64,000 nucleotides of DNA from Humibacillus sp. DSM 29435 (GTDB lineage Bacteria; Actinomycetota; Actinomycetes; Actinomycetales; Dermatophilaceae), in assembly GCF_001758225.1 (NCBI RefSeq), contig NZ_MAST01000001.1, positions 372,001-436,000 of the forward strand, written 5' to 3'. Positions 19,401 to 26,691 of the stretch are shown piece after piece. Each line of letters begins with the position of its first letter. Within the stretch, counting starts at the first letter, position 1. A program made the translations under genes and the position numbers. The notes under the pieces are model-generated. The model searched no databases and had not been told where the DNA came from. It worked only from the letters and a program-made list of their open reading frames with translations.

Positions 19401-20188
19401 AGCAGGCGGTTCGCGACCTGGCGCCGATCACCGACGGGATGCGGTGCATCGACGCTGTCGGTGAGTGGGCGCACCACACGGTGCTCGAGCTGCCCTACGA
19501 CTTCGAGCCCCTGACCGACTACCTCGTCGACGTGCACGCGGCGGGCGCGGGGGAGGGTCTTACGACCGAGAACCGCATCCACCGCATCGGGTTCACGACC
19601 TCCCGGTTCCGTGACCTCGACGACCTGGTGTCGTTCATCGCCCCCGCGACGGTGCGCGGACGTCTCGTACCGACCCCCGCCGGGCTGTCCGCCCTGCCCG
19701 ACCGGCCCACAGGCGACGAGGTCGACACCGCCTTCCAGGCGGCCGGCCTGTCGGTGCCGCAGACGCCGACCTTCCCCGCTGTCGACGTGCTGTGGTCGGC
19801 GGATGCCGTGCCTCAGCCGATCGCGCTCGTGCTCGAGTCGAGTGAGCCCCTCTGGCGCTCGAGGCTGCTGCCGACCGTGGTCACCGGCCCAGTCGATGCG
19901 CTCGACCCGACCCACCAGTGGTGGAAGGCCGTGCTGGGCCAGTGGTTGTTCCTGGCCGACAGCACGACACCCGTAGCGGCCGGTGAATTCCCCAGGGCGA
20001 CCATCACGCGAATCATCCACTGCCCCGGTGATACCCGTGCCATCGCCGTGCTCGCTCCCGGCGCTCGGGGGCAGGAGGTGCGGCTCGACCTCGTCGTCGC
20101 CGTCGACGCGGTGGCCTCGATTCCCGAGAAGCGGGCGACGGCCGTGCGGATCGCCCTGCTGCGAGCACCATGGGAGGTGGAGGACTGA
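13415..20188 (+). CDS. Giant beta-rich protein with OmpA-like segment
   Basis: 2257 residues from ATG 13415 (GTG 13403 is also possible). No signal peptide or membrane helix is visible. Regions: 1-300 globular; about 310-450 Ig-like strands; about 455-570 resembling an OmpA C-terminal peptidoglycan-binding domain (VSGYASYEG ... HNLHLSERRRAAML). About 760-1310 is a very long run of alternating beta strands rich in Gly, Val and Leu (e.g. GLGLDLGIITIDTVRVR), possibly the DUF6603 type. The last 940 residues are Pro/Trp-rich with many short beta modules. The stop overlaps the next giant gene by ATGA. I do not recognise a function; a large structural, adhesive or lipid-handling scaffold is possible. 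Confidence 0.8.
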   Translation: MSMWDDLPQPLRDSGALDGVRPLLDDLTGSGPTETTDADGTWRSWTADQNLTRPLALDPRTGGFGAGQGSTGTPIELTDPHVTAEVGLHLDGPGGSTDGGWRVRVGSPSFLVRLPFLRGAMLDPQGQLRADPSKPSVGFVLPALRLQLKQLAGGSVGFSVLSASTGGPPVDQIYEFIRMDPPYALLGPSDAVGFAFRTAVLDLSGTAGPGVPAGARAMPGDWQGFYLPEARLFVSPNGMEGIAVSAGVRNLWIGIGIHEGVTGVFEAEVVNRGTNPGVDVHFATAAGEPIGDPGVGAAQLPEISTLYVDVHGGLAPITLTIGVDGVAHPNVDRVTVTTPPAGSLAIIVTATDAALHTTTRTFAATRRIEPVTPGVSGMPVTLTDTSHQTDRMVVASQTAISVTLRLGSGVAADWSWAGGGASNESEATVPVAAGATVSVTATTIAGRTQSLDCYFLFDHPKPDEGHDYAVNPANTHANPSIDRTHPAGAPTFLDDARARLAVVGAATALTVSGYASYEGVEAQHDHNLHLSERRRAAMLDALTDAGFTALTEGEALGTERAEHPETFDGDPVPDQPGSPGWWRGRAVTADPPAAVTVTGDVARGIPPPAVDTDPPPHDPGRPDCFHKLGARVELVRSTFVRCEVYGEFDIETATEQRLAAHGTAPLRSGPRNPSDGIVAFLVRLRIAEDQGSWVVNGEFRAAEGDLDGLAEMTDSQSNAVTLNVLGALSILAPLTSSATELSPAAGAVVALGSIALGASDLIHTKRLTLRGAEIVVSQGVLGADGTTTASDRGTQVSLLFDLEIAFWFDLTLVRVDPAQPIVTRYKAIGVRSQWGAGAGGSLDYVPLPIFDPSRGYSLDIPAGSLSAVPPLDNVLRILGVRVSRDNPTYLEVEVGLGLDLGIITIDTVRVRARVDGPPLDLQLTKFGASIDIANVITGSGEVAFEPGGFSGSFDLQIIPIHVRGSATFTFRRDATGLSGVLLGAEIEFPVPLVLGSSGLGIFGFMFGVGVNHTRIEGTGQVPALDWLRDQLGRPGGVMDGAGWQLHQGGFAFAAGVLVGTLEGGFVVHLKGLVVIEVPGPRLLFVMKADVLKLPPSLGDPNQSATFLAVLDLDFGRGTITIGIVAEYEIEAILKIRIPVTAFFDTNHVPDWFVELGTYQDRVTVEVLDVISGSGYLMIHGNGVSIPVPGFPSVPNGLAIATGFHISAVLMGSKAARLYLEVAGGFDAIVGFDPFFVAGKIYVRGELRLFVVSIGASAELTVMVGKRTIDGVVHDDPYVHGEVCGSVDLFFFEIKGCVSLTIGNEPEDNPAAKPLVAGVSLVSRSPALVEGTATGRAVDAKIGDAVDAATTSPPPLPVVPLDAIPVISFSTPPRVVANSVLGGQPLGQNGAAANPWTRIGDRWWRYEVASVTLQGPLLPPPPEGKTPSSWWTGAPAGTTVPVTALALLDWLPTPFSRALPYGEQLTTSVVDRWGTVCQPAAPAAPVLWTFDGKPTGPSAPGWRLTGIPWPDPPDTIRSAPVEGGLTVTEPWRTGDAVIDLIQGTDPAVVLADAVPCQRGQVEQVGQVEQVGQGAQQLSGLARLGPALAADDPGRPSALASAWSAAPADVALEVLDEGVALVDVQATLASRSWDPAAGDGRLGCRGAILRAPWRDSLDPAPRGSEDDRGEVKAAWSESGFDPHELRDAVRFTPGTGLDAASFLLLVPERALAGGLVIAAQKSDGGILFERDVEPADLVGAAHPLPPAWVDPGGPWADPVIRAGSYAARVRATSTVGHTFVLVDLDRLPDLASSVVIGWREEQLPGRSKARAPFYVVAATGVVGSEGWRQSWDTETTAQDQEALQTALTQDPDDHALFAPSTTYTLDIAWVAAWQKGDAQPGSTEPGTVQPAVTQSFRFRTDAATQYPHDLAPWLLTTAPGMDDVGWFCREPVRIAFATQKVGDLYAAYGKQLKVVVRSASGAHPAPPGGTPGSGFVVPLEVGEYLTDATQLTVRTPWEQAVRDLAPITDGMRCIDAVGEWAHHTVLELPYDFEPLTDYLVDVHAAGAGEGLTTENRIHRIGFTTSRFRDLDDLVSFIAPATVRGRLVPTPAGLSALPDRPTGDEVDTAFQAAGLSVPQTPTFPAVDVLWSADAVPQPIALVLESSEPLWRSRLLPTVVTGPVDALDPTHQWWKAVLGQWLFLADSTTPVAAGEFPRATITRIIHCPGDTRAIAVLAPGARGQEVRLDLVVAVDAVASIPEKRATAVRIALLRAPWEVED
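18089..18124 (+). repeat. 18-bp perfect direct repeat x2 inside the giant gene
   Basis: CAGGTCGAGCAGGTGGGG occurs twice head to tail and encodes QVEQVG twice, in a linker of the giant protein near residue 1560. The unit is a multiple of three, so copy changes would keep the frame. Confidence 0.9.
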
Positions 20189-23100
20189 TGGACCTGATCG
20201 CCAACAGCTGGCTCTTCCGGGCCGAGGCGATGCGCCTCGACTGGGGCGCTGCCCTCGAGCGGCAGATCGCCTTTCTGCGCCAGTCGCAGTCGCCCTTCAT
20301 CGAGCAGGTCATGCCCAAGGGTGACGTGCGGGAGGCGGCCAAGCGACGGGGTGGAGACGTGCACGTGTGGTGGGCGTGCAGCCGCCGACTGGGCGTGCCG
20401 CGGGGCGCCTTCACGGTCTGGACGCGCCTCGGTGCCGACGACGCCCTGGCCCGGGTGGATCTGAGCCCCGAAGCCGACGCCGAGGGTGTGCTGTTCACCT
20501 GGGGGCCGGTGGAGGCCGCGGTGGTCGAAGTGCAGTACACCCCGGTCGACATCGCGAGAGCGACCCGGGTGCAGCTGCACCGCACCTCGGGAGCCCTGCG
20601 AGACCTGGTGGCTGCGGTGCCGGTGCCGGCGGGCAGCGGAGACCCGACGGTCGTGCGGCTGCGCTGTTCGGGCGCGACCTCGGTGCGCGTCGACAACGGC
20701 TCGGTCACCTCGGTGCGGCTCGCGTCGTTGGCCGACGTCGTGAACGCGCCCGACTGGAAGCCGGTCGAGCTCGTCGGGCTGCCGTGCGACGACCCGTGGA
20801 GTGCGACCGCCTACGACTCGAGCCCCCAGGGCCTGCTCGACGACCTCACCTCACCCGTGGAGGCGGCGGTCGGCCGTCTCAAGCGGGGGGCGCCGCCGTT
20901 CGGCTGGTGGCCGCTCACGCAGTCGGGGCGGATCGCCCCCGCCTGGCAGAGCGCCGACCCGGAAGCGCTGGTGAAGGAGGTCTGCGCCGAGCTGCTGCCC
21001 GAGCTCGAGCCGATGTATGCCGCCGGTGTGCGCGAGTGGGCCCAGTGGGCGCTGGAACAGGTGCGAGCCGTGGCGGGCCCGACCCAGGACGGGCGCAGCT
21101 CGAGCCTCGACACCGCCGCCACGATCCGCCCGTTCTCGCTGCTCGTGCTGCCGGCCCAGACCGACCCACTACTGAATCTGGCGACCGGCTTCGGCACGAC
21201 CTACGGGTTCGACACGCGGCTGCCGGTCGACTACTGGCCCAACGGCGAGCAGCAGATCGACTTCATGGTGACCGCCGACTACAGCTCGCTCGGACGCCCG
21301 CGGCGCGGGAAGGGCCGGCTCGCCGCCTACGCCCCTCAGGTCGGGCCGCACGTCATCAGCGCCCCGGCGACGGGGCTCGAGGCCGAGCGCGTCGGGCTGG
21401 TCGGGCCGGCCCACCCCAACGAGCCGTGGCGTGAGAGCGTGCGTGTGTCGTGGGACGCCCTGCCGACCACCGCCTTGCTCGGGCGCGTCAGCGCCGGCGT
21501 GCTCGGCCGGTACGACGCGTCCGGCTCGGTGGCCGAGTGCCTGGCGCCGCCGCGTGACTCCGGCGGCTACCGACCACTGAGCCTGTCGCCCGACGCGCCG
21601 GCCGGAGAGGCCGGCCACGACCGGATCGCGTTCGCCGACGGCGGGGTCGACATCCCGATCGGCAGTGGCGGTAGGGATGTCGGCTACGGCGTGACGCTCG
21701 TCGATGTCCACGGGGTGTGGTCGGCGTGGCGCGATGTCGCCTACGCCGGAGACGAACCGGGGCCGCAGGCGCCGCGCGTGGTCTCGCTGGCCCTCGACAG
21801 CAGCTTCGGCGGCAACGCGGCGGCCTGCCCCGGCACGCTCCGGTTGGAGGTCGCGGTCAACTGGGCCGAGCGCACCCCGGCCCACGTGGTCGGGCGAGCC
21901 CTCTACTTCCCGATGGCCACGGCGCTGTCCGAACCTCCGGTCGGGCTCGGCCCCGAGGCACCGACCCCTCCGGGGTGCTTCCGCCGTGACTTCGCCCTCA
22001 GCTTTCCCAGCGACACGCCCACGCCCAACGGCTGTACGGTCTCGACCCTCTCGGCTGATGGCACCACGGTCGTCCCGGCCGGTCCCGGGCAGGGCGACGG
22101 TGGCCGGCGCTACGCCATCGAGGCGGCCATCCCCACCCTCGACTGGACCGTCACCGGTCGCTGGGGGGTTCGGGTCTGGCTCCGCAGCCACCTGTCGGTC
22201 GGAGTCTCGCCGACCGCGTGGGTGCCCGGCGACACCCATCCGGCCCGCGCCGTCGCCGCGAGCCCGGTGCCGGTGGTCCCCCTGCCCCCGCCCGCCCCAC
22301 CTGGCGTGCCCCTGGGCAGCACCGTTGACTCGCAAGGGTGTTCGCATATCAGGGTGCACTGGTCGCTGCCCGGTGGGAGTGGCGGAGGCGGGGTGCGCAC
22401 CTCGGTCGTCTGGGAGGTCTCCGAGACGGCGCTACGACTGCACCGCGGGTTGACCCCGAAGGCACCGGAGACCGACCCTCCCGGCGTGCGGCTCGCTGCC
22501 CTGTGGGCGGCGTACGACGAGCTGACGGAGACGGCCCGACGAGCAGCCTTCCGCCGTATCCGCGAGGTCGACGTGTCGACTACGAGCGTCGACGTGGCTC
22601 TGCCCAAGGGCTCGACCGACATCCACCTGTTCACCGTCACGACGCAGTCGATGACCGGGATCGAGTCGCCCTGGCCCGGCGCCGGAAACCCTGACGCCCA
22701 CCTGCACCTCCAGGCGGCCATCGCGCCCCGTCTGGTGCAACCGTCTCCGCCGCTCGCTCGCACCGTGGTGAACGACGACGGGTCGCTCACCGTGCGGCTG
22801 CTGAGTGCCAGCCGAGCTCCGGTCGACCGGTTCCTGGTGTTCGCCACCCGGTCGGAAGCAGCGGCCCGAGACCGCGAGAGCATGGGTCCGCCAGTGGCCT
22901 CCGTGGCCGTGGTGGGCCCACCGACGGGAACCGACCCGGTGACGAACGCCCCGATCTACGAAGCCACCTGGAGCGGAGTGCTCACCTCGTCATGGAGCCC
23001 GTGGCTCATCCGGGCCGTGGCGAGACCGGTCGACACGCTGCCGGTACAGGGCGTGCGTGGCGTGACGTCAGCGGCATCCGAGATCGGGTCGGTGCTGGTG

Positions 23101-23874
23101 CCTCCGTCGACGCCACCTGACCTCGACGGGTTGGCCGCCGACCTCTGGGGCGCCGATCACGATGGGGTGGTCGTGCGAACCTCCACGAGCGCACCCGTCG
23201 GGGTTCTGGCGAGCGGTGCCCACCGCCTCGGCGGAACTGCCGGCGACGTGGTGCTCCCGGCGGTGGCGCTTTCGACGTTTGCCGAGTCGGCCCTGACGAG
23301 CCCGCCCGCTGACGCGAACACCACGCCGGTCATCGAGCGCGGTGTGCGCACAGCGGGTCGGACGCCGCTGGCGCTGTGGTTCCGGCGCCCGGTGGCGACC
23401 GACCCGGTGACGGTGACGCTGCGTCTGCTCGACCCGTTCGGCCGGGTCACCGAGCGCGTCGTGGCGGTGCCCGGCTGGGTGCCGCCCCCACCGTTCACGG
23501 TCACGATCGCCGGTGTCACGGCTCGCCCGGCTGGCGTGCTCGTCGGCGTCGACTCCGACGCGAGCGCCGCGGCGGCGGCCGGGGTGGTCATGCACGTGCG
23601 GGCCCTCAAACGCCGCGTCTTCGGTGGGGGTGGCCGGCTCGGACCGATCCGGTGGCCGCTGCTCACCGTCGTCGAGGGCGACTTCGTGCTGGCCGCCATT
23701 CCGCTCGGGCTCCCGATCTTCCCGTCCGACGGCGCGATCCACGTGGTGCGGAGCCGGGCCCCGTTCAACACCGCCCGCTTCGCGGTCTGGATCCCGGTGC
23801 TCGCCCCGCTGAGTATCGCCGTCACCCTGACCGACCCCGACGGCGCCACCGCCACGGCCACCGGCTCCGTCTGA
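20188..23874 (+). CDS. Large Ig/FN3-like modular protein, partner of the giant beta-rich protein
   Basis: 1228 residues. ATG 20188 overlaps the preceding stop (ATGA), with SD GGGAGGTGGAGG just upstream, so translation is coupled. There is no signal peptide or membrane segment. The N-terminal 100 residues are helical and unlike known domains (MDLIANSWLFRAEAMRLDW). Later parts show repeated Ig/FN3-like beta modules (VTLVDVHGVWSAWRDV; PPPAPPGVPLGSTVD; SSWSPWLIRAVARPV; RPVATDPVTVTLRLLDPFGRV). The Pro-rich linker PVPVVPLPPPAPPGV separates them. Function is unknown. Coupling suggests the two giants form one complex or surface structure. Confidence 0.78.
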   Translation: MDLIANSWLFRAEAMRLDWGAALERQIAFLRQSQSPFIEQVMPKGDVREAAKRRGGDVHVWWACSRRLGVPRGAFTVWTRLGADDALARVDLSPEADAEGVLFTWGPVEAAVVEVQYTPVDIARATRVQLHRTSGALRDLVAAVPVPAGSGDPTVVRLRCSGATSVRVDNGSVTSVRLASLADVVNAPDWKPVELVGLPCDDPWSATAYDSSPQGLLDDLTSPVEAAVGRLKRGAPPFGWWPLTQSGRIAPAWQSADPEALVKEVCAELLPELEPMYAAGVREWAQWALEQVRAVAGPTQDGRSSSLDTAATIRPFSLLVLPAQTDPLLNLATGFGTTYGFDTRLPVDYWPNGEQQIDFMVTADYSSLGRPRRGKGRLAAYAPQVGPHVISAPATGLEAERVGLVGPAHPNEPWRESVRVSWDALPTTALLGRVSAGVLGRYDASGSVAECLAPPRDSGGYRPLSLSPDAPAGEAGHDRIAFADGGVDIPIGSGGRDVGYGVTLVDVHGVWSAWRDVAYAGDEPGPQAPRVVSLALDSSFGGNAAACPGTLRLEVAVNWAERTPAHVVGRALYFPMATALSEPPVGLGPEAPTPPGCFRRDFALSFPSDTPTPNGCTVSTLSADGTTVVPAGPGQGDGGRRYAIEAAIPTLDWTVTGRWGVRVWLRSHLSVGVSPTAWVPGDTHPARAVAASPVPVVPLPPPAPPGVPLGSTVDSQGCSHIRVHWSLPGGSGGGGVRTSVVWEVSETALRLHRGLTPKAPETDPPGVRLAALWAAYDELTETARRAAFRRIREVDVSTTSVDVALPKGSTDIHLFTVTTQSMTGIESPWPGAGNPDAHLHLQAAIAPRLVQPSPPLARTVVNDDGSLTVRLLSASRAPVDRFLVFATRSEAAARDRESMGPPVASVAVVGPPTGTDPVTNAPIYEATWSGVLTSSWSPWLIRAVARPVDTLPVQGVRGVTSAASEIGSVLVPPSTPPDLDGLAADLWGADHDGVVVRTSTSAPVGVLASGAHRLGGTAGDVVLPAVALSTFAESALTSPPADANTTPVIERGVRTAGRTPLALWFRRPVATDPVTVTLRLLDPFGRVTERVVAVPGWVPPPPFTVTIAGVTARPAGVLVGVDSDASAAAAAGVVMHVRALKRRVFGGGGRLGPIRWPLLTVVEGDFVLAAIPLGLPIFPSDGAIHVVRSRAPFNTARFAVWIPVLAPLSIAVTLTDPDGATATATGSV

Positions 23875-23981
23875 CGTAGACCAGGACCGAGACCTTAGGC
23901 CCCGTGACGGCTGTGGGCGTGGGGTGGCAAGGTCGTGGGAATGAGGTGGCCAACCCGGTCGCCGCGACCCAGGAGCACGCC

Positions 23982-24380
23982 ATGAATGACCAGAGTGTCG
24001 TCACGTTCGGCAGCTTCGCTCTCGACTGCGCCGACCCGGCAGGGGTGGCGCAGTTCTACGCCGACCTGCTCGGTGGTTCGGTGTTGGCGCAGCCGGAAGG
24101 AGACTGGTTCACCGTTCGATGGGACGGCCCCGACCTCGCCACCCAGCTCGCCCCGAACCACGAGCCCCCCGACTGGCCGAGGGGCCAACAGCAGGCGCAC
24201 CTCGATCTGAAGGTCGGCGACATCGCCGCCGCCCACCGCCGGGTGCTCGAGCTCGGCGGCACCGCTCTTGACCCCGTGGAGGCGCCGCAGCCGTCACCCG
24301 AGCGGGGGTTTCGGGTCTACGCCGATCCGGCCGGTCACCCGTTCTGTCTCTGCCGACCCTCACCCGAGGCCTGGGGCTGA
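23982..24380 (+). CDS. VOC (glyoxalase-like) family protein
   Basis: 132 residues from ATG 23982, with SD CAGGAG at suitable spacing. It is a single glyoxalase-like/VOC domain: FALDCADPAGVAQFYADLLGG at the start, QQAHLDLKVGDIAAAHRRV in the middle with a metal-type His, and FRVYADPAGHPFCLC at the end. This fits the Glyoxalase_6 subgroup. The substrate cannot be told; members include bleomycin-type resistance proteins and dioxygenases. The 3' end overlaps the convergent dinB gene by 21 bp. Confidence 0.85.
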   Translation: MNDQSVVTFGSFALDCADPAGVAQFYADLLGGSVLAQPEGDWFTVRWDGPDLATQLAPNHEPPDWPRGQQQAHLDLKVGDIAAAHRRVLELGGTALDPVEAPQPSPERGFRVYADPAGHPFCLCRPSPEAWG

Positions 24381-25433
24381 GCCGCCTGCTGAGCCGCCTG
24401 CTGCGGCCCTGTGGCGGTCGGGGCGAGGCTTGGGGAGCGGGATCGTCACGCCGACCAGGGTGACGCCACGACCGTCCTGCTCCCAGCCGGTTCGTGGGAG
24501 CAGCCCCAGCGCCGCCGCCCCGACGATCGCGGGGTCGGTGGTGGGCTCGGGCAGCGGGCCGCGCTGGGCTACCTGCACCCCGTCGTCGTAGCGCACGACC
24601 ACCTCGAGACGGGTCGGCAACCGCTCGTCGTCGCTCAGCCGGGCCAGGGCCCGCTGCACCGAGGCGCACAACACAGCCTCGACCGTGGATCGGGTGCGGG
24701 TGGTCGGGAACGAGCGCGTCGCGCCGACCGAACCCCTCGGGCCAGGTAGGCGGATCGTCGCGTCGTCGGTGCCGGCCGCGATGGAGACCATCCGCCTCGC
24801 CATGGCGGTCGACAGGCCACGACTCAACAGGTCGTCGACCGACAGCCCGTAGAGGTCTGACACCACGAACATCTCTGCCGTGTGGAGCTTCTCGTAGGTG
24901 ACCGGCCCGACACCCCACAGGTCGTCAAGGCGCAGCCGGGGGCGCACCCGGGCCTCGAGCTCGGCGTCGACGACCACGACCCCGTCGGGCTTCGCACGAC
25001 GGCTGGCCAGCTTGGCCATGAGCTTGGTGCGACCCGCGCCGACGCTCACGGGCAGACCGACCTCCCGACGGGCCGCCGCCCGGATCGCCTCGGCCATGCC
25101 GGCGACGTCGCCGCGATCGCGACCGGTGACATCGAGGAAGGCCTCCTCCATCGAACCGGGCTCGACGAGCGGCGTGAACCGCCGGAACACCTCGAACAAC
25201 CGGGCCGACGCCGCTGCGTAGGCCTCCCCTCGCACCGGCGCCACGAGCACAGCCGGCCACCGCCGACGCACCTGGCCCAACGGCATCCCGGCGTGGATGC
25301 CGAGGGCCCGTGCCTCGTAGCTCGCGCACGCGACGACCTGCCCACCGACCACCATCGGCACGCCGCGGTAGCGAGCGTCGTCGCGTTGCTCGACCGCCGC
25401 GAAGAACGCATCGGCATCGGCGTGCAGGATCAC
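24360..25433 (-). CDS. dinB: Y-family DNA polymerase IV
   Basis: 357 residues from ATG 25433. It has the Y-family layout: HADADAFFAAVEQ (catalytic Asp6) at the N-terminus, SYEARALGIHAGMPL finger, SVGAGRTKLMAKLASRRAKPDG palm, LWGVGPVTYEKL helix-hairpin-helix thumb, and a little-finger domain to the end. It carries out error-prone translesion synthesis. The usual S-x-D-E metal motif reads SMEEAFLD (94-101), with Glu96 replacing the invariant Asp. The change is conservative and the rest looks intact, so an active enzyme with altered metal use is possible. A Ser/Gly/Ala tail ends the protein. Confidence 0.88.
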   Translation of the reverse strand: MILHADADAFFAAVEQRDDARYRGVPMVVGGQVVACASYEARALGIHAGMPLGQVRRRWPAVLVAPVRGEAYAAASARLFEVFRRFTPLVEPGSMEEAFLDVTGRDRGDVAGMAEAIRAAARREVGLPVSVGAGRTKLMAKLASRRAKPDGVVVVDAELEARVRPRLRLDDLWGVGPVTYEKLHTAEMFVVSDLYGLSVDDLLSRGLSTAMARRMVSIAAGTDDATIRLPGPRGSVGATRSFPTTRTRSTVEAVLCASVQRALARLSDDERLPTRLEVVVRYDDGVQVAQRGPLPEPTTDPAIVGAAALGLLPRTGWEQDGRGVTLVGVTIPLPKPRPDRHRAAAGGSAGGSAPGLG

Positions 25434-25486
25434 GTCACCACCCTGCCCTCCACCGCCGACAACAGGGCCAGGGTGAGGGTGAGGCC

Positions 25487-26446
25487 TCAGTAGCCGGCGC
25501 GGTCGAGGGCCTCGGTGGTGAGGGTGCGGCCGAGGTCGATCATCTCGGCGGCCTTGTGGAAGTCGAGGGTGCGCACCGCGTTGGACGGAACGGTGACGAG
25601 CACGTCGGGGGGGTTGGCGGCCATCCGGAAGCGACAGATCAGGGCGCTCATCGTGTCGAACGACATGGTGAGCAGGTCGAGCATGCCGAGATCGGGGGCC
25701 TGCGGCTCGGGGGCGACGACATCATCGACCAACCCCTTGCGATAGCCCACGGAGAGCCGGGTCGCGATCGATCTGAACCGCTCCGACTCGATCGACTCGG
25801 TGGCTCGCCGCAGTCGCGCAGCGATCTCCTCGAGGGGGCGATGCTCGGCGGTGACCTTGACGGGAGTCGTGGGCTCGTTCGCGACCCGGGCACCCGAGAG
25901 GGAGACCGCGATGGTCAGGTCGGAGTCGACCGCCGCCGTCGGCTCGATGGGCACCGGGTTGATCAGCCCGCCGTCGACGAGCGTGCGACCGTTCACGACC
26001 ACGGGCGTGATGACGCCCGGGATGGCGATGGACGCACGAATCGCGTGCTCGACCATGCCGTGCTGGAACCAGACCTCGCGTCGTGCGTTGATGTCGGTCG
26101 CGACAGCGGTGTAGGGGATCACGAGCTCGTCGATCATGGCGCCCTCGAGGATCTCGCCGACCTTGGCGATGATGCGCTCGGCCCGGATGGCTCCGCCGGG
26201 CGACATGATGCTGACGTCGAGCAACCGCCACACCTCGCGCTGGGTCAGGCTGCGCGCCCAGTCGGTGTACTCATCGAGCTTGTTCGCCGCCGCCACGCCA
26301 CCGACGAGGGCTCCCATCGAGGTTCCCGCGATGGCCACGACCTCGAAGCCGCGCTCGCGGATCACCTCCAGAGCTCCCACGTGGGCATACCCACGTGCGC
26401 CTCCTGACCCGAGCACGACCGCCGCGCGCATCCCTTCGCCTGCCAC
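25487..26446 (-). CDS. Patatin-like phospholipase family protein
   Basis: 319 residues from GTG 26446 (ATG 26431 is an alternative). It has the complete patatin catalytic set: oxyanion loop GSGGARG (13-19), nucleophile Ser43 in GTSMG and Asp158 in DGGLINP. It resembles the bacterial RssA/YchK type. No signal peptide is present, so it is probably a cytoplasmic or peripheral lipid acyl hydrolase. It lies 54 bp upstream of dinB on the same strand and is divergent from the LacI gene. Confidence 0.88.
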   Translation of the reverse strand: MAGEGMRAAVVLGSGGARGYAHVGALEVIRERGFEVVAIAGTSMGALVGGVAAANKLDEYTDWARSLTQREVWRLLDVSIMSPGGAIRAERIIAKVGEILEGAMIDELVIPYTAVATDINARREVWFQHGMVEHAIRASIAIPGVITPVVVNGRTLVDGGLINPVPIEPTAAVDSDLTIAVSLSGARVANEPTTPVKVTAEHRPLEEIAARLRRATESIESERFRSIATRLSVGYRKGLVDDVVAPEPQAPDLGMLDLLTMSFDTMSALICRFRMAANPPDVLVTVPSNAVRTLDFHKAAEMIDLGRTLTTEALDRAGY

Positions 26447-26564
26447 CCTTCGACACTAATGCGGTCGCGCGTCGCAGCGGCCAGGGGTCTCTTTCGGGAC
26501 GCTCGGTGACGCTCGGCCACCAGCTCGGGCAGCCGGCGCCAGGGCGATTTTCGGACCGGCCCCC

Positions 26565-26594
26565 TTGCGCTCGGACCGCGGGTTCGGGCACTAT
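26565..26594 (+). promoter_or_regulatory. Weak candidate promoter for the LacI gene
   Basis: TTGCGC (26565-26570), an 18-bp spacer and CACTAT (26589-26594) form a plausible but imperfect sigma-A promoter. The palindromic operator begins 11 bp downstream, where bound repressor would block transcription. Confidence 0.35.
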
Positions 26595-26604
26595 GGACCA
26601 CGGA

Positions 26605-26618
26605 TGTAAGCGCTTACA
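26605..26618. promoter_or_regulatory. LacI-family operator palindrome TGTAAGCGCTTACA
   Basis: A perfect 14-bp palindrome with central CG, the classic form of LacI/GalR-family operators. It lies 74 bp before the LacI-type gene start and has an AT content above its surroundings. It likely mediates autoregulation. I found no second copy just before the ABC binding-protein gene, so the whole cluster may be read from here. Confidence 0.8.
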
Positions 26619-26691
26619 GAGGTGTCGGTCAGAATCCGACCGGCCCGGGCGCTCGCCCATCTCGACGACGAGACCCGAGGGGACCACGCTT

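Noticed and set aside
13415-23874. Contractile injection system (eCIS) locus
   Set aside because: No sheath, tube, baseplate or AAA+ genes are present; size and modularity alone are not enough.
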